NCBI RefSeq assembly: GCF_001424545.1
Contig: NZ_LMQL01000011.1
Location: 162,593 to 226,592, forward strand
Reading direction: 5' to 3'
Length of the DNA stretch: 64,000 bases
Source of the DNA: Ramlibacter sp. Leaf400
GTDB lineage: Bacteria > Pseudomonadota > Gammaproteobacteria > Burkholderiales > Burkholderiaceae_C
Position numbers and translations under genes: made by a program
Shown: piece by piece, positions 28,715 through 40,237 of the stretch
How positions within the stretch are numbered: position 1 is the stretch's first letter
Layout: each line of letters starts with the position of its first letter
The notes under the pieces: generated by a model
What the model saw: only the letters and a program-made list of their open reading frames with translations
The model's database searches: none
What the model was told of the DNA's origin: nothing

Positions 28715-28755
28715 GGGGGAAAAAATCGCCTCCCTCGCAGCTCGACAGAAAATTT

Positions 28756-31173
28756 TCAGTGCTTCACCGAGACCGGCACCGCGGGCGCGACGTCGGGCGC
28801 CGCGGCAGCGGCCGCGGCCTCTTCTTCCAGCGGCGTCGGCTGGCGTTCGAGCGCCACTTCCAGCACGCGGTCGATCCACTTGACCGGCACGATCTCCAGG
28901 CCCGTCTTCACGTTGTCCGGGATGTCCTGCAGGTCCTTGGCGTTCTCTTCGGGGATCAGCACCGTCTTGATGCCGCCGCGCAGCGCCGCGAGCAGCTTCT
29001 CCTTCAGGCCGCCGATCGCCGTCACCTCGCCGCGCAGCGTGATCTCGCCCGTCATGGCGACGTCGCTGCGCACCGGGATGCCGGTGAGCGCCGAGACGAT
29101 GGCCGTCGTCATCGCGATGCCGGCGCTCGGGCCGTCCTTGGGCGTCGCGCCGTCGGGCACGTGGATGTGCATGTCCTTCTTCTCGAACACTTCATCCTTG
29201 ATGCCCAGCACGCGCGAGCGGCTGCGCACGACGGTGCGCGCGGCTTCCACCGACTCCTTCATCACGTCGCCCAGCGAACCGGTGCGCTGGATGACGCCCT
29301 TGCCCGGCATCAGCGCGGCCTCGATGGTCAGCAGGTCGCCGCCCACCTCGGTCCAGGCCAGGCCGACCACCTGGCCCACCTGGTTCTGCTTCTCGGCACG
29401 GCCGTAGGTGAACTTGCGAACGCCGAGGAAGTCGTTGAGGTTCTCCGCATTGACGATCACCCGGGGCTTCATCTTCTTGAGCTGCAGGCCCTTGACCACC
29501 TTGCGGCAGATCTTGGACAGCTCGCGCTCTAGCGAGCGAACGCCGGCCTCGCGCGTGTAGTAGCGCACGATGTCGCGGATGGCGTCCTCGGCCACCTCGA
29601 GCTCCTCGCTCTTGACGCCGTTGTTCTTCAGCTGCTTGGGCAGCAGGTACTTGATGGCGATGTTGACCTTCTCCTCCTCGGTGTAGCCCGAGAGGCGGAT
29701 CACTTCCATCCGGTCCAGCAGCGCCGGCGGGATGTTCATCGAGTTGGACGTCGCCACGAACATCACGTCCGACAGGTCGAAGTCGACTTCGACGTAGTGG
29801 TCGCTGAAGGTGTGGTTCTGCTCGGGGTCCAGCACCTCCAGCAGAGCACTGGACGGGTCGCCGCGGAAGTCGGTGCCCAGCTTGTCGATCTCGTCCAGCA
29901 GGAACAGGGGGTTGCGCGTGCCCACCTTGGACAGCGACTGCAGCACCTTGCCCGGCAGCGCGCCGATGTAGGTGCGGCGGTGGCCGCGGATCTCCGCCTC
30001 GTCGCGCATGCCGCCCAGCGCCATGCGGACGTACTTGCGGCCGGTGGCCTTGGCCACCGACTGCCCCAGCGAGGTCTTGCCGACCCCGGGCGGGCCGACC
30101 AGGCACAGGATGGGCGCCTTCACCTTGTCGACGCGCTGCTGCACCGCGAGGTATTCGAGGATGCGGTCCTTGACCTTCTCCAGGCCGTAGTGGTCCTCGT
30201 TGAGGACGTCCTCGGCATGCGTCAGGTTGTGCTTGATCTTGGTCCGCTTGCTCCACGGCAGGCCGGTGAGCACGTCGATGTAGTTGCGCACCACGGTGGC
30301 CTCGGCCGACATGGGGGACATCAGCTTGAGCTTCTTGAGCTCGCCCTCGGCCTTCTTCAGGGCGTCCTTGGGCATCTTGGCCGACTTGATCTTCTTCTCG
30401 ATCTCCTCGATGTCGGCCCCTTCCTCGCCCTCGCCCAGCTCCTTCTGGATGGCCTTGACCTGCTCGTTCAGGTAGAAGTCGCGCTGGTTCTTCTCCATCT
30501 GGCGCTTGACGCGCGAGCGGATCTTCTTGTCGACGTTGAGGATGTCGACCTCGCGCTCGATCTGCTCGAACAGGTTCTCCAGGCGGCCCTTGATGTCGGC
30601 CAGGTCCAGGACGATCTGCTTGTTGTCCAGCTTCAGCGGCAGGTGCGCGGCGATGGTGTCGGCCAGGCGGCCGGCGTCGTCGATGCTCGAGATGGAAGTG
30701 AGGATCTCCGGCGGGATCTTCTTGTTCAACTTCACGTACTGGTCGAACTGCTGCATCACCGCGCGGCGCAGCGCCTCGATCTCGCTCGACTTGGACTCGT
30801 GCTCGGCCGCATCCACCGGCGTGACGTTGGCGACGAAGTGGGCCTCGCCCTCCTCGATCTTGTTCACCCGGGCGCGCTGCTGGCCTTCGACCAGCACCTT
30901 CACCGTTCCGTCCGGCAGCTTGAGCATCTGCAGGATGGTGGAGACGCAGCCGACCTCGAACATGTCGTTGACCGATGGCTCGTCCTTGGCCGCGGCCTTC
31001 TGCGCCACCAGCATGATGCGGCGCTCGGCCTCCATCGCGGCCTCGAGCGCCTTGATGCTCTTGGGCCGGCCGACGAACAGCGGGATCACCATGTGGGGGA
31101 ACACCACCACGTCGCGCAGCGGCAGCAGCGGCAGGTCGATCGGGGTGGCGGGGAGCGGGATGTGTCCGGACAT
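28756..31173 (-). CDS. lon: ATP-dependent protease Lon
   Basis: Lon protease of 805 aa, which degrades misfolded and regulatory proteins in the cytoplasm. The N-terminal substrate domain starts at [21 protein letters not shown]. The AAA+ module has Walker A (GPPGVGKTS) and Walker B ([11 protein letters not shown]). The C-terminal protease domain has the catalytic Ser in [10 protein letters not shown] and Lys in [11 protein letters not shown]. The start at 31173 ([15 protein letters not shown]) follows AAGGA; the longer upstream frame runs into the promoter. A sigma-32-like promoter lies 23-51 nt before the start. clpX is directly upstream on the same strand. Confidence 0.97.
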   Translation of the reverse strand: MSGHIPLPATPIDLPLLPLRDVVVFPHMVIPLFVGRPKSIKALEAAMEAERRIMLVAQKAAAKDEPSVNDMFEVGCVSTILQMLKLPDGTVKVLVEGQQRARVNKIEEGEAHFVANVTPVDAAEHESKSSEIEALRRAVMQQFDQYVKLNKKIPPEILTSISSIDDAGRLADTIAAHLPLKLDNKQIVLDLADIKGRLENLFEQIEREVDILNVDKKIRSRVKRQMEKNQRDFYLNEQVKAIQKELGEGEEGADIEEIEKKIKSAKMPKDALKKAEGELKKLKLMSPMSAEATVVRNYIDVLTGLPWSKRTKIKHNLTHAEDVLNEDHYGLEKVKDRILEYLAVQQRVDKVKAPILCLVGPPGVGKTSLGQSVAKATGRKYVRMALGGMRDEAEIRGHRRTYIGALPGKVLQSLSKVGTRNPLFLLDEIDKLGTDFRGDPSSALLEVLDPEQNHTFSDHYVEVDFDLSDVMFVATSNSMNIPPALLDRMEVIRLSGYTEEEKVNIAIKYLLPKQLKNNGVKSEELEVAEDAIRDIVRYYTREAGVRSLERELSKICRKVVKGLQLKKMKPRVIVNAENLNDFLGVRKFTYGRAEKQNQVGQVVGLAWTEVGGDLLTIEAALMPGKGVIQRTGSLGDVMKESVEAARTVVRSRSRVLGIKDEVFEKKDMHIHVPDGATPKDGPSAGIAMTTAIVSALTGIPVRSDVAMTGEITLRGEVTAIGGLKEKLLAALRGGIKTVLIPEENAKDLQDIPDNVKTGLEIVPVKWIDRVLEVALERQPTPLEEEAAAAAAAPDVAPAVPVSVKH

Positions 31174-31195
31174 GAAAATCCTTGTGTTACCGGGC

Positions 31196-31224
31196 TTAGA
31201 TGGCACGGAAGGAGGCATTTTCAA
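31196..31224 (-). promoter_or_regulatory. Sigma-32-like heat-shock promoter of lon
   Basis: On the minus strand TTGAAA (31219-31224) and GCCATCTAA (31196-31204) are separated by 14 nt. This closely matches the sigma-32 consensus CTTGAAA and CCCCATNTA, with suitable spacing, and would start transcription shortly before the lon ribosome binding site. Confidence 0.65.
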
Positions 31225-31293
31225 CCCGTCCGGCCGCACGCGGGGCGCGGGGGACGGGAAGACTGCGGGGAATCACCAGGAAACGGTCGGGTG

Positions 31294-32559
<1,266 letters not shown>

Positions 32560-32691
32560 GGATGCGCTTTCCGTCGCGTGGATTTTCAATGATAACCAAA
32601 CGGACCCCGGCAGCCCCTGTCAGTGGGGATGCCGTTGTCCCACCGCAACCGCAAGGCGGCAGAAGTCGTGCGCAACGGGGGTCGGCGGCGC

Positions 32692-33300
32692 TCAGGGCCG
32701 CTTGGCGATGACCTGGTCGACCAGGCCGTATTCCTTGCCCTCGTCGGCGGACAGGAAGTAGTCGCGCTCGGTGTCGCGCTCGATCCGCTCGAGCGGCTGG
32801 CCGGTCTTCTCGGCCAGGATCCTGTTCAGGATCGCCCGGGTCTTGAGGATGTCCTTGGCGTGGATCTCGATGTCCGTGGCCTGCCCCTGCATGCCGCCCA
32901 GCGGCTGGTGGATCATGATCTTGGAGTGCGGCAGCGAGAAGCGCTTGCCCTTGGCGCCGGCGGCCAGCAGGAAGGCGCCCATGCTGGCGGCCATGCCGGT
33001 GCACAGCGTGGAGACGTCCGGCTTGATGAAGTTCATCGTGTCGTAGATCGCCATGCCGGCGCTCACGCTGCCGCCGGGGGAGTTGATGTAGAACGAGATG
33101 TCCTTGTCGGGGTTCTCGCTCTCCAGGAACAGCAGCTGCGCCACGACCAGGTTGGCGGTCTGGTCGTTGACCGGGCCCACCAGGAACACCACCCGCTCCT
33201 TGAGCAGGCGCGAATAGATGTCGTAGGACCGCTCGCCGCGGCCGGACTGCTCGATGACCATCGGGATCATGCCGAGGGCCTGGGTGTCAAGTGCGCTCAT
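32692..33300 (-). CDS. clpP: ATP-dependent Clp protease proteolytic subunit ClpP
   Basis: Serine protease subunit of 202 aa that forms the double-ring ClpP chamber with ClpX. The catalytic Ser lies in [14 protein letters not shown] and the His in [14 protein letters not shown]; the Asp follows in the expected region. The start at 33300 ([18 protein letters not shown]) gives the standard propeptide; the frame is open upstream but contains the promoter. A sigma-32-like promoter lies 42-69 nt upstream. Confidence 0.97.
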   Translation of the reverse strand: MSALDTQALGMIPMVIEQSGRGERSYDIYSRLLKERVVFLVGPVNDQTANLVVAQLLFLESENPDKDISFYINSPGGSVSAGMAIYDTMNFIKPDVSTLCTGMAASMGAFLLAAGAKGKRFSLPHSKIMIHQPLGGMQGQATDIEIHAKDILKTRAILNRILAEKTGQPLERIERDTERDYFLSADEGKEYGLVDQVIAKRP

Positions 33301-33341
33301 TAATTTCTCGGGAAGTGCGGCTCTTACTGTAGCCAAAAAAG

Positions 33342-33369
33342 ACATGGGGCCTGCGCGCCGGACTGCAAG
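33342..33369 (-). promoter_or_regulatory. Sigma-32-like heat-shock promoter of clpP
   Basis: On the minus strand CTTGCAG (33363-33369), a 13-nt spacer, and CCCCATGT (33342-33349) match the sigma-32 consensus with a perfect -10 part and one or two differences in the -35 part. It lies between tig and clpP, giving clpPX a heat-inducible promoter of its own. Confidence 0.68.
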
Positions 33370-33416
33370 TCCCGGCACCAGGCCCCTGGGAGCGAACGGC
33401 CCTCGGGCCGCCCTCG

Positions 33417-34727
33417 TCAGCCCTGCCCCATCAGCTCGTCGAAGGACACCGGCTTGTCCTTGACCTGGGCCTTGGCGAGCACGAACTCCGTGACGTTGTT
33501 CTCGATCACCACGGCCTCGACCTCGGCCAGGCGGCGGTTGTCGCCGTAGTACCAGCGCACGACTTCGGCCGGCTTCTCGTAGCTGGCGGCCAGCTCTTCC
33601 ACGTGGGCGCGGATCTGCTCGGGCTTGGCCTGCAGGCTGTTGGAGCGAACCAGTTCGGCCACCACCAGGCCCAGGCGCACGCGGCGCTCGGCCTGCGGGC
33701 GCACGATGTCCTCGGGGATCGGCAGCTTGTCGGCGTCCTTCAGCCCGCGCTGCTTCAGCTCGGCGCGCTGGCCCTCGATCATGCGGTCGATCTCGGCCTG
33801 CACGCTGCTCTTGGGCAGGTCCAGTTCGGCCTTGGACACCAGGGCGTCCATCACGGCCTGCTTGTTCTTGGCCAGCAGGCGGAACTTGACCTCGCGCTCC
33901 AGGTTCTTCTTGATGTCGGCGCGCAGCGCCTCGACCGTGCCTTCGGCGATGCCCAGCGACTTGGCCAGGTCCTCGTTGACCTCGGGCAGCTTGGCCGCCT
34001 CGATCTTCTTGACCGTCACCATGAAGTCGGCCGTCTTGCCGGCCACGTCCTTGCCGTGGTAGTCGGCCGGGAAGGCCAGCGGGAAGGTCTTGCTCTCGCC
34101 GGACTTCATGCCGCGCACGGCGTCCTCGAACTCCTTGAGCATCTGGCCTTCGCCGACCAGGAACTGGAAGTCCTCGGCCTTGCCGCCCTGGAACGTCTCG
34201 CCGTCGATCTTGCCCTCGAAGTCCACGGTGACGCGGTCGCCGTCCTGGGCCGCGGCGTCCTGCGCGCGCTGCGCGAACGTGCGGCGCTGCTTGCGCAGGA
34301 TGTCCAGGGTCTTGTCGATGGCGGCGTCGCTCACCTCGGCGGCAAGCTTCTCGACCTCGGCCGTGGCCAGGTCGCCGATCTTCACCTCGGGGAACACCTC
34401 GAATACCGCGTCGAAGGCCAGCTGGCCCTCGGGCGCCTCTTCCTTCTCGGTGATCTTGGGCTGGCCGGCCACCCGCAGCTTGGCCTCGTTGGCGGCCTGG
34501 GCGAAAGCCTCGCCCACCTTGTCGTTCATCACCTCGTAGTGCACCGAGTAGCCGTAGCGCTGGGCCACGACGTTCATCGGCACCTTGCCGGGCCGGAAGC
34601 CGTCCATCTTGACGGTGCGCGCCAGGCGCTTGAGGCGGGAATCGACTTCGGACTTGATCGCGTCGGCGGGCAGCGTCAGCGTGATCTTGCGTTCCAGCTT
34701 GTCGAGGGTTTCAACGGTCACGGCCAT
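33417..34727 (-). CDS. tig: Trigger factor
   Basis: Ribosome-associated chaperone of 436 aa. The N-terminal ribosome-docking loop is [12 protein letters not shown] near residue 45. The central FKBP-type peptidyl-prolyl isomerase domain covers about residues 160-245 ([32 protein letters not shown]), followed by the helical C-terminal chaperone arms. It binds nascent chains at the exit tunnel. It lies 27 nt downstream of tRNA-Leu(TAG) and 116 nt upstream of clpP. Confidence 0.97.
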   Translation of the reverse strand: MAVTVETLDKLERKITLTLPADAIKSEVDSRLKRLARTVKMDGFRPGKVPMNVVAQRYGYSVHYEVMNDKVGEAFAQAANEAKLRVAGQPKITEKEEAPEGQLAFDAVFEVFPEVKIGDLATAEVEKLAAEVSDAAIDKTLDILRKQRRTFAQRAQDAAAQDGDRVTVDFEGKIDGETFQGGKAEDFQFLVGEGQMLKEFEDAVRGMKSGESKTFPLAFPADYHGKDVAGKTADFMVTVKKIEAAKLPEVNEDLAKSLGIAEGTVEALRADIKKNLEREVKFRLLAKNKQAVMDALVSKAELDLPKSSVQAEIDRMIEGQRAELKQRGLKDADKLPIPEDIVRPQAERRVRLGLVVAELVRSNSLQAKPEQIRAHVEELAASYEKPAEVVRWYYGDNRRLAEVEAVVIENNVTEFVLAKAQVKDKPVSFDELMGQG

Positions 34728-34753
34728 GGTGGTTCTCTTCGAGGTTTCAATCG

Positions 34754-34840
34754 TGGTGCGCGGGGTCGGACTCGAACCGACACGCCCGTGAAGGCGTCAG
34801 GACCTAAACCTGGTGCGTCTACCAATTTCGCCACCCGCGC
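34754..34840 (-). tRNA. tRNA-Leu (anticodon TAG)
   Basis: The minus strand shows a class II tRNA: acceptor GCGCGGG/CCCGCGC, D-loop TTGGTAGACGC, anticodon loop TTTAGGT, a long variable arm, T-arm CGGTTCGAGTCCG, and an encoded CCA. Length 87 nt. It lies just upstream of tig on the same strand. Confidence 0.95.
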
Positions 34841-34845
34841 GGTCC

Positions 34846-34889
34846 AAAAGCAGGGCGGGCGGCCGGGATTGAACACCGGCCGCCCGCCC
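34846..34889 (-). terminator. Terminator after the RND efflux operon
   Basis: On the minus strand a perfect 14-bp GC stem (GGGCGGGCGGCCGG at 34853-34866 pairing with CCGGCCGCCCGCCC at 34876-34889) is followed by TGCTTTTGG. It separates the RND permease gene from tRNA-Leu(TAG). Confidence 0.8.
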
Positions 34890-34915
34890 GAATTCGGTCA
34901 GTCCACGATTTTAAT

Positions 34916-37900
34916 CTAGACCGGCACCGGCTCCGCGGGAGCGGCCGGCTCAGCCGCCTGCGCGCCCGGCCGCTTGACCCGGAACCAGGCCGCGTACATC
35001 GCCGGCAGCGCCAACAGCGTCAGCACGGTGGCCACGATCAGGCCACCCATGATGGCCACCGCCATCGGCCCCCAGAACACCGAGCGCGAGAGCGGGATCA
35101 TGGCCAGCACGGCCGCGGCGGCGGTCAGCACGATGGGCCGCAGCCGGCGCACCGCCGATTCCACGATCGCCTCCCAGGCCGGCACGCCGCGCGCGCGGTC
35201 CTGCTCGATCTGGTCGATCAGGATCACCGAGTTGCGCTGGATCATCCCCATGAGCGCGATCACGCCCAGCAGCGCCACGAAGCCGAACGGCCGGTCCAGC
35301 AGCAACAGCGCGCCCGCCACGCCGGCGATGCCCAGCGGCCCGGTCAGGAACACCAGCATCGCGCGGCTGAAGCTGTGCAGCTGCAGCATCAGCAGGGTGA
35401 AGGTGATGAACAGCATCACCGGCACCCCGGCCGAGATCGAGGACGAGCCCTTGGAGCTCTCCTCCACCGCGCCGGCCACCTGGATCTGGTAGCCCGGCGT
35501 CCACTTCGCCTCGAGCTCGCGCAGCTTGGGCAGCAACTGCGCCGTCACCGTGGCGCCCTGCAGGCCTTCGACGATGTCGCCCTGCACCGTGATCGCGTAG
35601 CTGCGGTTCTCGCGCCACATCACGCCCGGCTCCCAGGTGAACACGGGCTTGGCGATCTGCGTCAGCGGGATCGACCTGCCCGAAGCCGTCGGCAGGTAGG
35701 CGTTGCCCAGGTCGGTGATCGCGTTGCGCTCGTCCAGCGGCTGGCGCAGCACGATGTCGATCAGCTTGTCGCCCTCGCGGTACTGCCCGACCGGCGTGCC
35801 GGCCAGGATGGTGCGCGAGGCCTGCGCGATGGACTGGCTGGTCACGCCCAGCGTGCGCGCCTTGGCCTGGTCGATCTCCAGGCGCAGCACCTTGACCGCT
35901 TCGTTCCAGTTGTCGTTGACGCCGCGCGTGTTGGGGCTGGCGCGCACCACCTGCTTGACCTGGTCGGCGTAGCCGCGCAGCGTCGCGGGATCCTGGCCCA
36001 CCACGCGGAACATCACGGGGTAAGGCACCGGCGGCCCGTTGGGCAGCAGCGTCACGCGGCCGCGCACCTCGGGGAACTCCGCCGCCAGCAGGCCGGGCAG
36101 CTTCACGCGCAGCGTCTCGCGCGTCTTCAGGTCCTGCGGCATCACGATCAGCTGCGACACGTTGGTCTGCGGGAACACCTGGTCCAGCGGCAGGTAGAAG
36201 CGCGGCACGCCCGAGCCCACCCAGGTGCTGACGGAGGTGACGCCCGCCTCGCGCTTGAGGCGCGCCTCCACGCGGCGCGCCACGTCCTCGTTCGCCGTGA
36301 ACGACGTGCCCTCGGGCGACCACAGCGCCACCAGGACCTCCGGCCGGCTCGAATCGGGGAAGAACTGCTGCTGCACCTTGCCCATGCCGGCGATGCCGAG
36401 GGCGAACACCACCAGCGTCGCGCCTATCGTCAGCCAGCGGTGCTCCACGCACCAGTCGACGGTGCGGCGGAAGCGCCGGTAGAACGGCGTGTCGAAGTGC
36501 TCGTGGTGCTCGCTGGAGACGGGCTTGGGCTTGAGCAGCAGCGTGCCCAGGTAGGGCACGAAATAGACCGACACCAGCCAGCTGAGCACCAGCGCGACCA
36601 CCGTCACCGCGAAGATGGCGAAGGTGTATTCGCCGACGGTGGACCTGGCCATGCCGATCGGCAGGAAGCCGGTGGCCGTGATCAGCGTGCCGGTGAGCAT
36701 GGGCATCGCGGTCACCTCGTAGGCGAAGGTGGCGGCGCGGACCTTGTCGTAGCCCTCCTCCATCTTCCGCACCATCATCTCCACGGCGATGATGGCGTCG
36801 TCCACCAGCAGGCCCAGCGCGATGATCAGCGAGCCCAGCGAGATCTTGTGCAGCCCGATCCCCCAGTAGTGCATGGCCAGGAAGGTGACGGCCAGCACCA
36901 GCGGGATGGTGATGCCCACCACCAGGCCGGGCCGCATGTCCACGTACCAGCGCTTCCACAGCGGCAATGCCGCGGCGTCGGGCCGCTTGTGCAGGCCCAG
37001 GCTGATGAAGCTCACCGCCAGCACGATCACCACGGCCTCGATCAGCACGCGCACGAACTCGTTGACCGAGGTGGCCACGGCCTTGGGCTGGTCCTGCAGC
37101 TGCACCAGGCGGACGCCGGCCGGCAGGCCGTCCTCGATCCGGTTGAACGCGCTGCGCAGCGACTGGCCCAGCTCGATGATGTCGCCGCCCTTGGTCATGG
37201 ACACGCCCAGCGCGATCACCTCGCGCCCGTCGTGCCGCACCTTCACCAGCGGCGGATCGACGTAGGCGCGCCGGATCTCGGCGATGTCGCCCAGCTTGAG
37301 CTGGTTGCCCGAGCTGCCGCGGATCGGCATCGCGGCCAGCTGTTCCACCGCCTCGAACTGCCCACCCACGCGCACCTGCACCACGTCCAGCGGCGTCTGC
37401 ACCGCGCCGGCCGACTCCACCGCGTTCTGCTGGCCGAGCTGGGCCAGCACCTGGTTCAGGTCCAGCCCCAGCTGCGCCAGGCGCTTTTGCGACACCTCGA
37501 CGAACAGCTTCTCGTCCTGCACGCCGAACAGCTCCACCTTGGCCACGTCGGGCACGCGCAGCAATTGCTGGCGCACGTCGTCGGCGAAGGTCTTGAGCTC
37601 GGCGTAGCTGAAGCCCGGGTCGGCCTTCAGCGCGTAGATGACGCCATAGACGTCACCGAATTCGTCGTTGAAGAACGGGCCCTGGATGCCGGGCGGCAGC
37701 GTGGCGCGCATGTCGCCGACCTTCTTGCGCACCGTGTACCAGACGTTGGCGACCTCGGAAGGCTTCGACGAGTCCTTGATCTGGAAGATGATCTGCGATT
37801 CGCCCGGCTTGGAGTAGCTGCGGATCACGTCGGCGTACGGCACCTCCTGCAGCGTCCGCTCGATCTTGTCGGTGACCTGCTCGGCCACCTGCTGCGCGGT

Positions 37901-38092
37901 GGCGCCCGGCCAGTTCGTGCGCACCACCATCGCGCGGAAGGTGAAGGGCGGGTCCTCGTCCTGCCCCAGCTGGAAGTAGGCCGCGAAGCCCAGCACCATC
38001 AGCACCACCATCAGGTAGCGCGTGAGCGCCGGGTGCTCCAGCGCCCAGCGGGAAAGGTTGAAGCCGCGGGCGGGCGTGTCGTCGTCGCGCAT
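34916..38092 (-). CDS. RND efflux transporter permease
   Basis: Inner-membrane proton-driven RND pump of 1058 aa. The essential paired Asp in helix 4 are present in SLIIALGLLVDDAIIAVEMM. Helix 1 starts near residue 24 (LTRYLMVVLMVLGFAAYF), with large periplasmic loops after helices 1 and 7 and a second helix block near the C-terminus (FVALLGVIALMGMIQRNSVILI). It would export drugs, solvents or metabolites with the adaptor encoded 8 nt upstream. No outer-membrane TolC-type gene is adjacent. The start at 38092 (MRDDDTPARGFNLSRW) fits the spacing after the adaptor stop. Confidence 0.93.
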   Translation of the reverse strand: MRDDDTPARGFNLSRWALEHPALTRYLMVVLMVLGFAAYFQLGQDEDPPFTFRAMVVRTNWPGATAQQVAEQVTDKIERTLQEVPYADVIRSYSKPGESQIIFQIKDSSKPSEVANVWYTVRKKVGDMRATLPPGIQGPFFNDEFGDVYGVIYALKADPGFSYAELKTFADDVRQQLLRVPDVAKVELFGVQDEKLFVEVSQKRLAQLGLDLNQVLAQLGQQNAVESAGAVQTPLDVVQVRVGGQFEAVEQLAAMPIRGSSGNQLKLGDIAEIRRAYVDPPLVKVRHDGREVIALGVSMTKGGDIIELGQSLRSAFNRIEDGLPAGVRLVQLQDQPKAVATSVNEFVRVLIEAVVIVLAVSFISLGLHKRPDAAALPLWKRWYVDMRPGLVVGITIPLVLAVTFLAMHYWGIGLHKISLGSLIIALGLLVDDAIIAVEMMVRKMEEGYDKVRAATFAYEVTAMPMLTGTLITATGFLPIGMARSTVGEYTFAIFAVTVVALVLSWLVSVYFVPYLGTLLLKPKPVSSEHHEHFDTPFYRRFRRTVDWCVEHRWLTIGATLVVFALGIAGMGKVQQQFFPDSSRPEVLVALWSPEGTSFTANEDVARRVEARLKREAGVTSVSTWVGSGVPRFYLPLDQVFPQTNVSQLIVMPQDLKTRETLRVKLPGLLAAEFPEVRGRVTLLPNGPPVPYPVMFRVVGQDPATLRGYADQVKQVVRASPNTRGVNDNWNEAVKVLRLEIDQAKARTLGVTSQSIAQASRTILAGTPVGQYREGDKLIDIVLRQPLDERNAITDLGNAYLPTASGRSIPLTQIAKPVFTWEPGVMWRENRSYAITVQGDIVEGLQGATVTAQLLPKLRELEAKWTPGYQIQVAGAVEESSKGSSSISAGVPVMLFITFTLLMLQLHSFSRAMLVFLTGPLGIAGVAGALLLLDRPFGFVALLGVIALMGMIQRNSVILIDQIEQDRARGVPAWEAIVESAVRRLRPIVLTAAAAVLAMIPLSRSVFWGPMAVAIMGGLIVATVLTLLALPAMYAAWFRVKRPGAQAAEPAAPAEPVPV

Positions 38093-38100
38093 GGCGGCCC

Positions 38101-39273
38101 TCACTTGCCGGCGGCGACCGGTTGCACCGCCGCCGCGGAGATGGCGCCGTTGGCGTCCTTGGGCGTGGCCACGCCGTTCGGCGAACCCACGCGTTCCTCG
38201 TAGATGCGCACCTTCTGGCCTGGTGCAAGCACATGCACGCCGGCGGCCACGACCAGCATGCCCGGCTCCACCCCGCGCGCGATCACGGCCTCGTTGCCGT
38301 CGGCCGTGGCGATCTGCACCGGCTGCGAGCGCACGGTCATGGAAGCCTTGTCCAGCACCCACACCGCGGTGGCGTTGCCGTCCTGGCGCAGCGCGCTGGT
38401 GGGCAGCTTGATGACCTGGGCGCCGGCCTGGCTGAGCGACTGCGGCGCGACGTAGGCCGTGGCGCCCAGGGGCGGCTGCACGGAGGGCTCCAGCGACACC
38501 TTGACCGAATAGGTGCGGGTCACGGGATCGGCGCTGGCCGCCACTTCGCGCACCTTTCCTGCCACCGTGGCACCGTTGGCCCAGACCCGAACGTCCACGT
38601 CGGAGTTCGGCCGGATCGCGGCCACCTTGTCTTCGGGCACGGCGAACACCACGTCGCGCGGCCCGTCCTGCGCGATGCGCACCACCGGCGCACCGGCGGT
38701 CACCACCTGGCCCGGCTCGGCTTCGATGGCGGTGATCACGCCCGACACGTCGGCCACCAGCCGCGTGTAGCCGGCCTGGTTGGACTGGGTGGCCAGCTGC
38801 GCCTGGGCCTGCTCAAGTTGCGCCTGGGCCGCCTTCAGCGCCGTCTCACGGCGCTCGAGGTCGGCGCCGCTGATGAAGTTCTGGTCCCGCAGGGTCGAAA
38901 AGCGCTTGAAGTCCGCCGCCGCCAGGTCGCGGTTGGTGCTGGCGGCAGCGACCTGCGCCCGTGCGGCTTCGGCGGCCAGGCGGTAGTCCTGCGGATCGAG
39001 CTGCGCCAGCACCTGGCCCGGCTTCACTCGCTGCCCCACCTCGGCCTGCCGCTGGACGATCTTGCCGGCGACCCGGAACCCCAGGCGCGATTCCAGCCGG
39101 GGGCGCACCTCGCCCGCGAACTCGTGGGCCGACCCGAAGGTGCTCGCACCGACGGTCAGTACCTTGACCGAGCGGATCGGCTCGGGCGCCGGCTCGGGTT
39201 TGGAACATGCTGCGAGGGTGGCTGCGAGGAGCAGCGGCAGGAGCAGCCGCGGGCGGGCAGGAAACAGGCGCAT
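38101..39273 (-). CDS. RND efflux periplasmic adaptor subunit (lipoprotein)
   Basis: Membrane fusion protein of 390 aa linking the RND pump to an outer-membrane channel. The signal ends in a lipobox (LLLAATLAACSKPEP), so it is lipid-anchored in the inner membrane. The barrel-sandwich and coiled-coil parts are visible: VAGKIVQRQAEVGQRVKPGQ, a helical hairpin around residues 100-160 (ETALKAAQAQLEQAQAQL), and VSGVITAIEAEPGQVV. It is first in the operon, with a TTGACA promoter and a TetR-type operator in the divergent gap upstream. Confidence 0.93.
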   Translation of the reverse strand: MRLFPARPRLLLPLLLAATLAACSKPEPAPEPIRSVKVLTVGASTFGSAHEFAGEVRPRLESRLGFRVAGKIVQRQAEVGQRVKPGQVLAQLDPQDYRLAAEAARAQVAAASTNRDLAAADFKRFSTLRDQNFISGADLERRETALKAAQAQLEQAQAQLATQSNQAGYTRLVADVSGVITAIEAEPGQVVTAGAPVVRIAQDGPRDVVFAVPEDKVAAIRPNSDVDVRVWANGATVAGKVREVAASADPVTRTYSVKVSLEPSVQPPLGATAYVAPQSLSQAGAQVIKLPTSALRQDGNATAVWVLDKASMTVRSQPVQIATADGNEAVIARGVEPGMLVVAAGVHVLAPGQKVRIYEERVGSPNGVATPKDANGAISAAAVQPVAAGK

Positions 39274-39315
39274 GGTGGAAACCCCGAGGAAGACCGGATT
39301 GGATTGGCGGACGCT

Positions 39316-39335
39316 AATGACTGACCGGTTAGTAA
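39316..39335. promoter_or_regulatory. TetR-type operator in the RND/hpnC divergent gap
   Basis: An imperfect palindrome centred on GACCGGTT (left arm AATGACTGACC, right arm GGTTAGTAATC) has eight or nine matching pairs around a CCGG core, the usual look of a TetR-family operator. It overlaps the -10 region of the RND promoter, so binding would block pump expression. No tetR gene is nearby in the window. Confidence 0.6.
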
Positions 39336-39363
39336 TCTAATTGTAAGCGCCCCGGCTTGTCAA
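39334..39363 (-). promoter_or_regulatory. Promoter of the RND efflux operon
   Basis: On the minus strand a perfect TTGACA (39358-39363) and TAGATT (39334-39339) are spaced 18 nt apart, 60-90 nt before the adaptor start. The -10 overlaps the palindromic operator. Confidence 0.6.
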
Positions 39364-39378
39364 GCGAGAATCCGGGCC

Positions 39379-40227
39379 GTGACTGCCCTGCACAGCGCAC
39401 CGCGCGTCGACCATTACGAGAACTTTCCGGTTGCTTCCTGGCTCTGCCCGCCCCGGCTGAGGCCCGCCGTCGCGGCCATCTACTGGTTCGCACGGACGGC
39501 CGACGACATCGCCGACGAGGGCGATGCGCCGCCCCCGAAGAGGCTGGACGACCTGGCCGCGTACCGGGCGGACCTGCACGCGGCCGCGGCCGGCCGGCTC
39601 GTGTCGGACCGCTGGCCCCGCGTGTTTTTCCCGCTGGCCCGCGCGATGACGGAGTGGCGCCTGCCCCTGCCCGCATTGCAGGACCTGCTCAGCGCCTTCG
39701 AACAGGACGTGGCCAAGACCCGCGACGGGGCCGGCTATGCCGACCGGGCGGAGCTGCTGGACTACTGCCGCCGCTCGGCCGACCCGGTGGGCCGGCTGAT
39801 GCTGCACCTGTACGGCGTGGACGACGCGGCTTCCATCGCGCGAAGCGATGCGATCTGCACGTCACTGCAGTTGATCAACTTCTGGCAGGACGTCGGCCAG
39901 GACCTGGCCCGCGGCCGCCGCTACCTGCCCGAGGCCGACTGCGCCTCGCACGGCGTCGATCCGGCGGCGCCCGGGTCGGCCCCCGCGCTGCAGCGGACAG
40001 CCTTGATCCGCGAGGAGTGCGAGTGGGCGCGCGGCCTGATGCTCGAAGGCGCGCCGCTGGTGCGCCGGGTTCCGGGCCGCGCCGGCTGGGAGCTGCGTGG
40101 CGTGGTGCAGGGCGGCCTGCGCATCCTGGACCGGGTCGAGGCGCTCGGCTTCGACACCTTCCACCACCGCCCCAAGCTCGGACCGTTCGATGCGCTGGTG
40201 GTCGCGACTCGCATGGTGCGGATGTGA
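39379..40227 (+). CDS. hpnC: Squalene synthase HpnC (hydroxysqualene synthase)
   Basis: Trans-isoprenyl diphosphate synthase-like enzyme of 282 aa. Two Asp-rich motifs are present: ARTADDIADEGD near residue 40 and NFWQDVGQDLARGRRYLP near residue 165. In the HpnCDE route, HpnD makes presqualene diphosphate, HpnC converts it to hydroxysqualene, and HpnE reduces that to squalene. The start is GTG (39379; MTALHSAPRVDHYENF). The next gene starts 10 nt after the stop, giving an hpnC-hpnD-hpnE operon. No squalene-hopene cyclase gene is in the window. Confidence 0.93.
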   Translation: MTALHSAPRVDHYENFPVASWLCPPRLRPAVAAIYWFARTADDIADEGDAPPPKRLDDLAAYRADLHAAAAGRLVSDRWPRVFFPLARAMTEWRLPLPALQDLLSAFEQDVAKTRDGAGYADRAELLDYCRRSADPVGRLMLHLYGVDDAASIARSDAICTSLQLINFWQDVGQDLARGRRYLPEADCASHGVDPAAPGSAPALQRTALIREECEWARGLMLEGAPLVRRVPGRAGWELRGVVQGGLRILDRVEALGFDTFHHRPKLGPFDALVVATRMVRM

Positions 40228-40237
40228 CAATCGCCCG

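Noticed and set aside
35375-38203. Plus-strand open frame of 942 codons over the RND permease
   Set aside because: Shadow of the RND gene; His/Arg/Gln-rich with no family resemblance.
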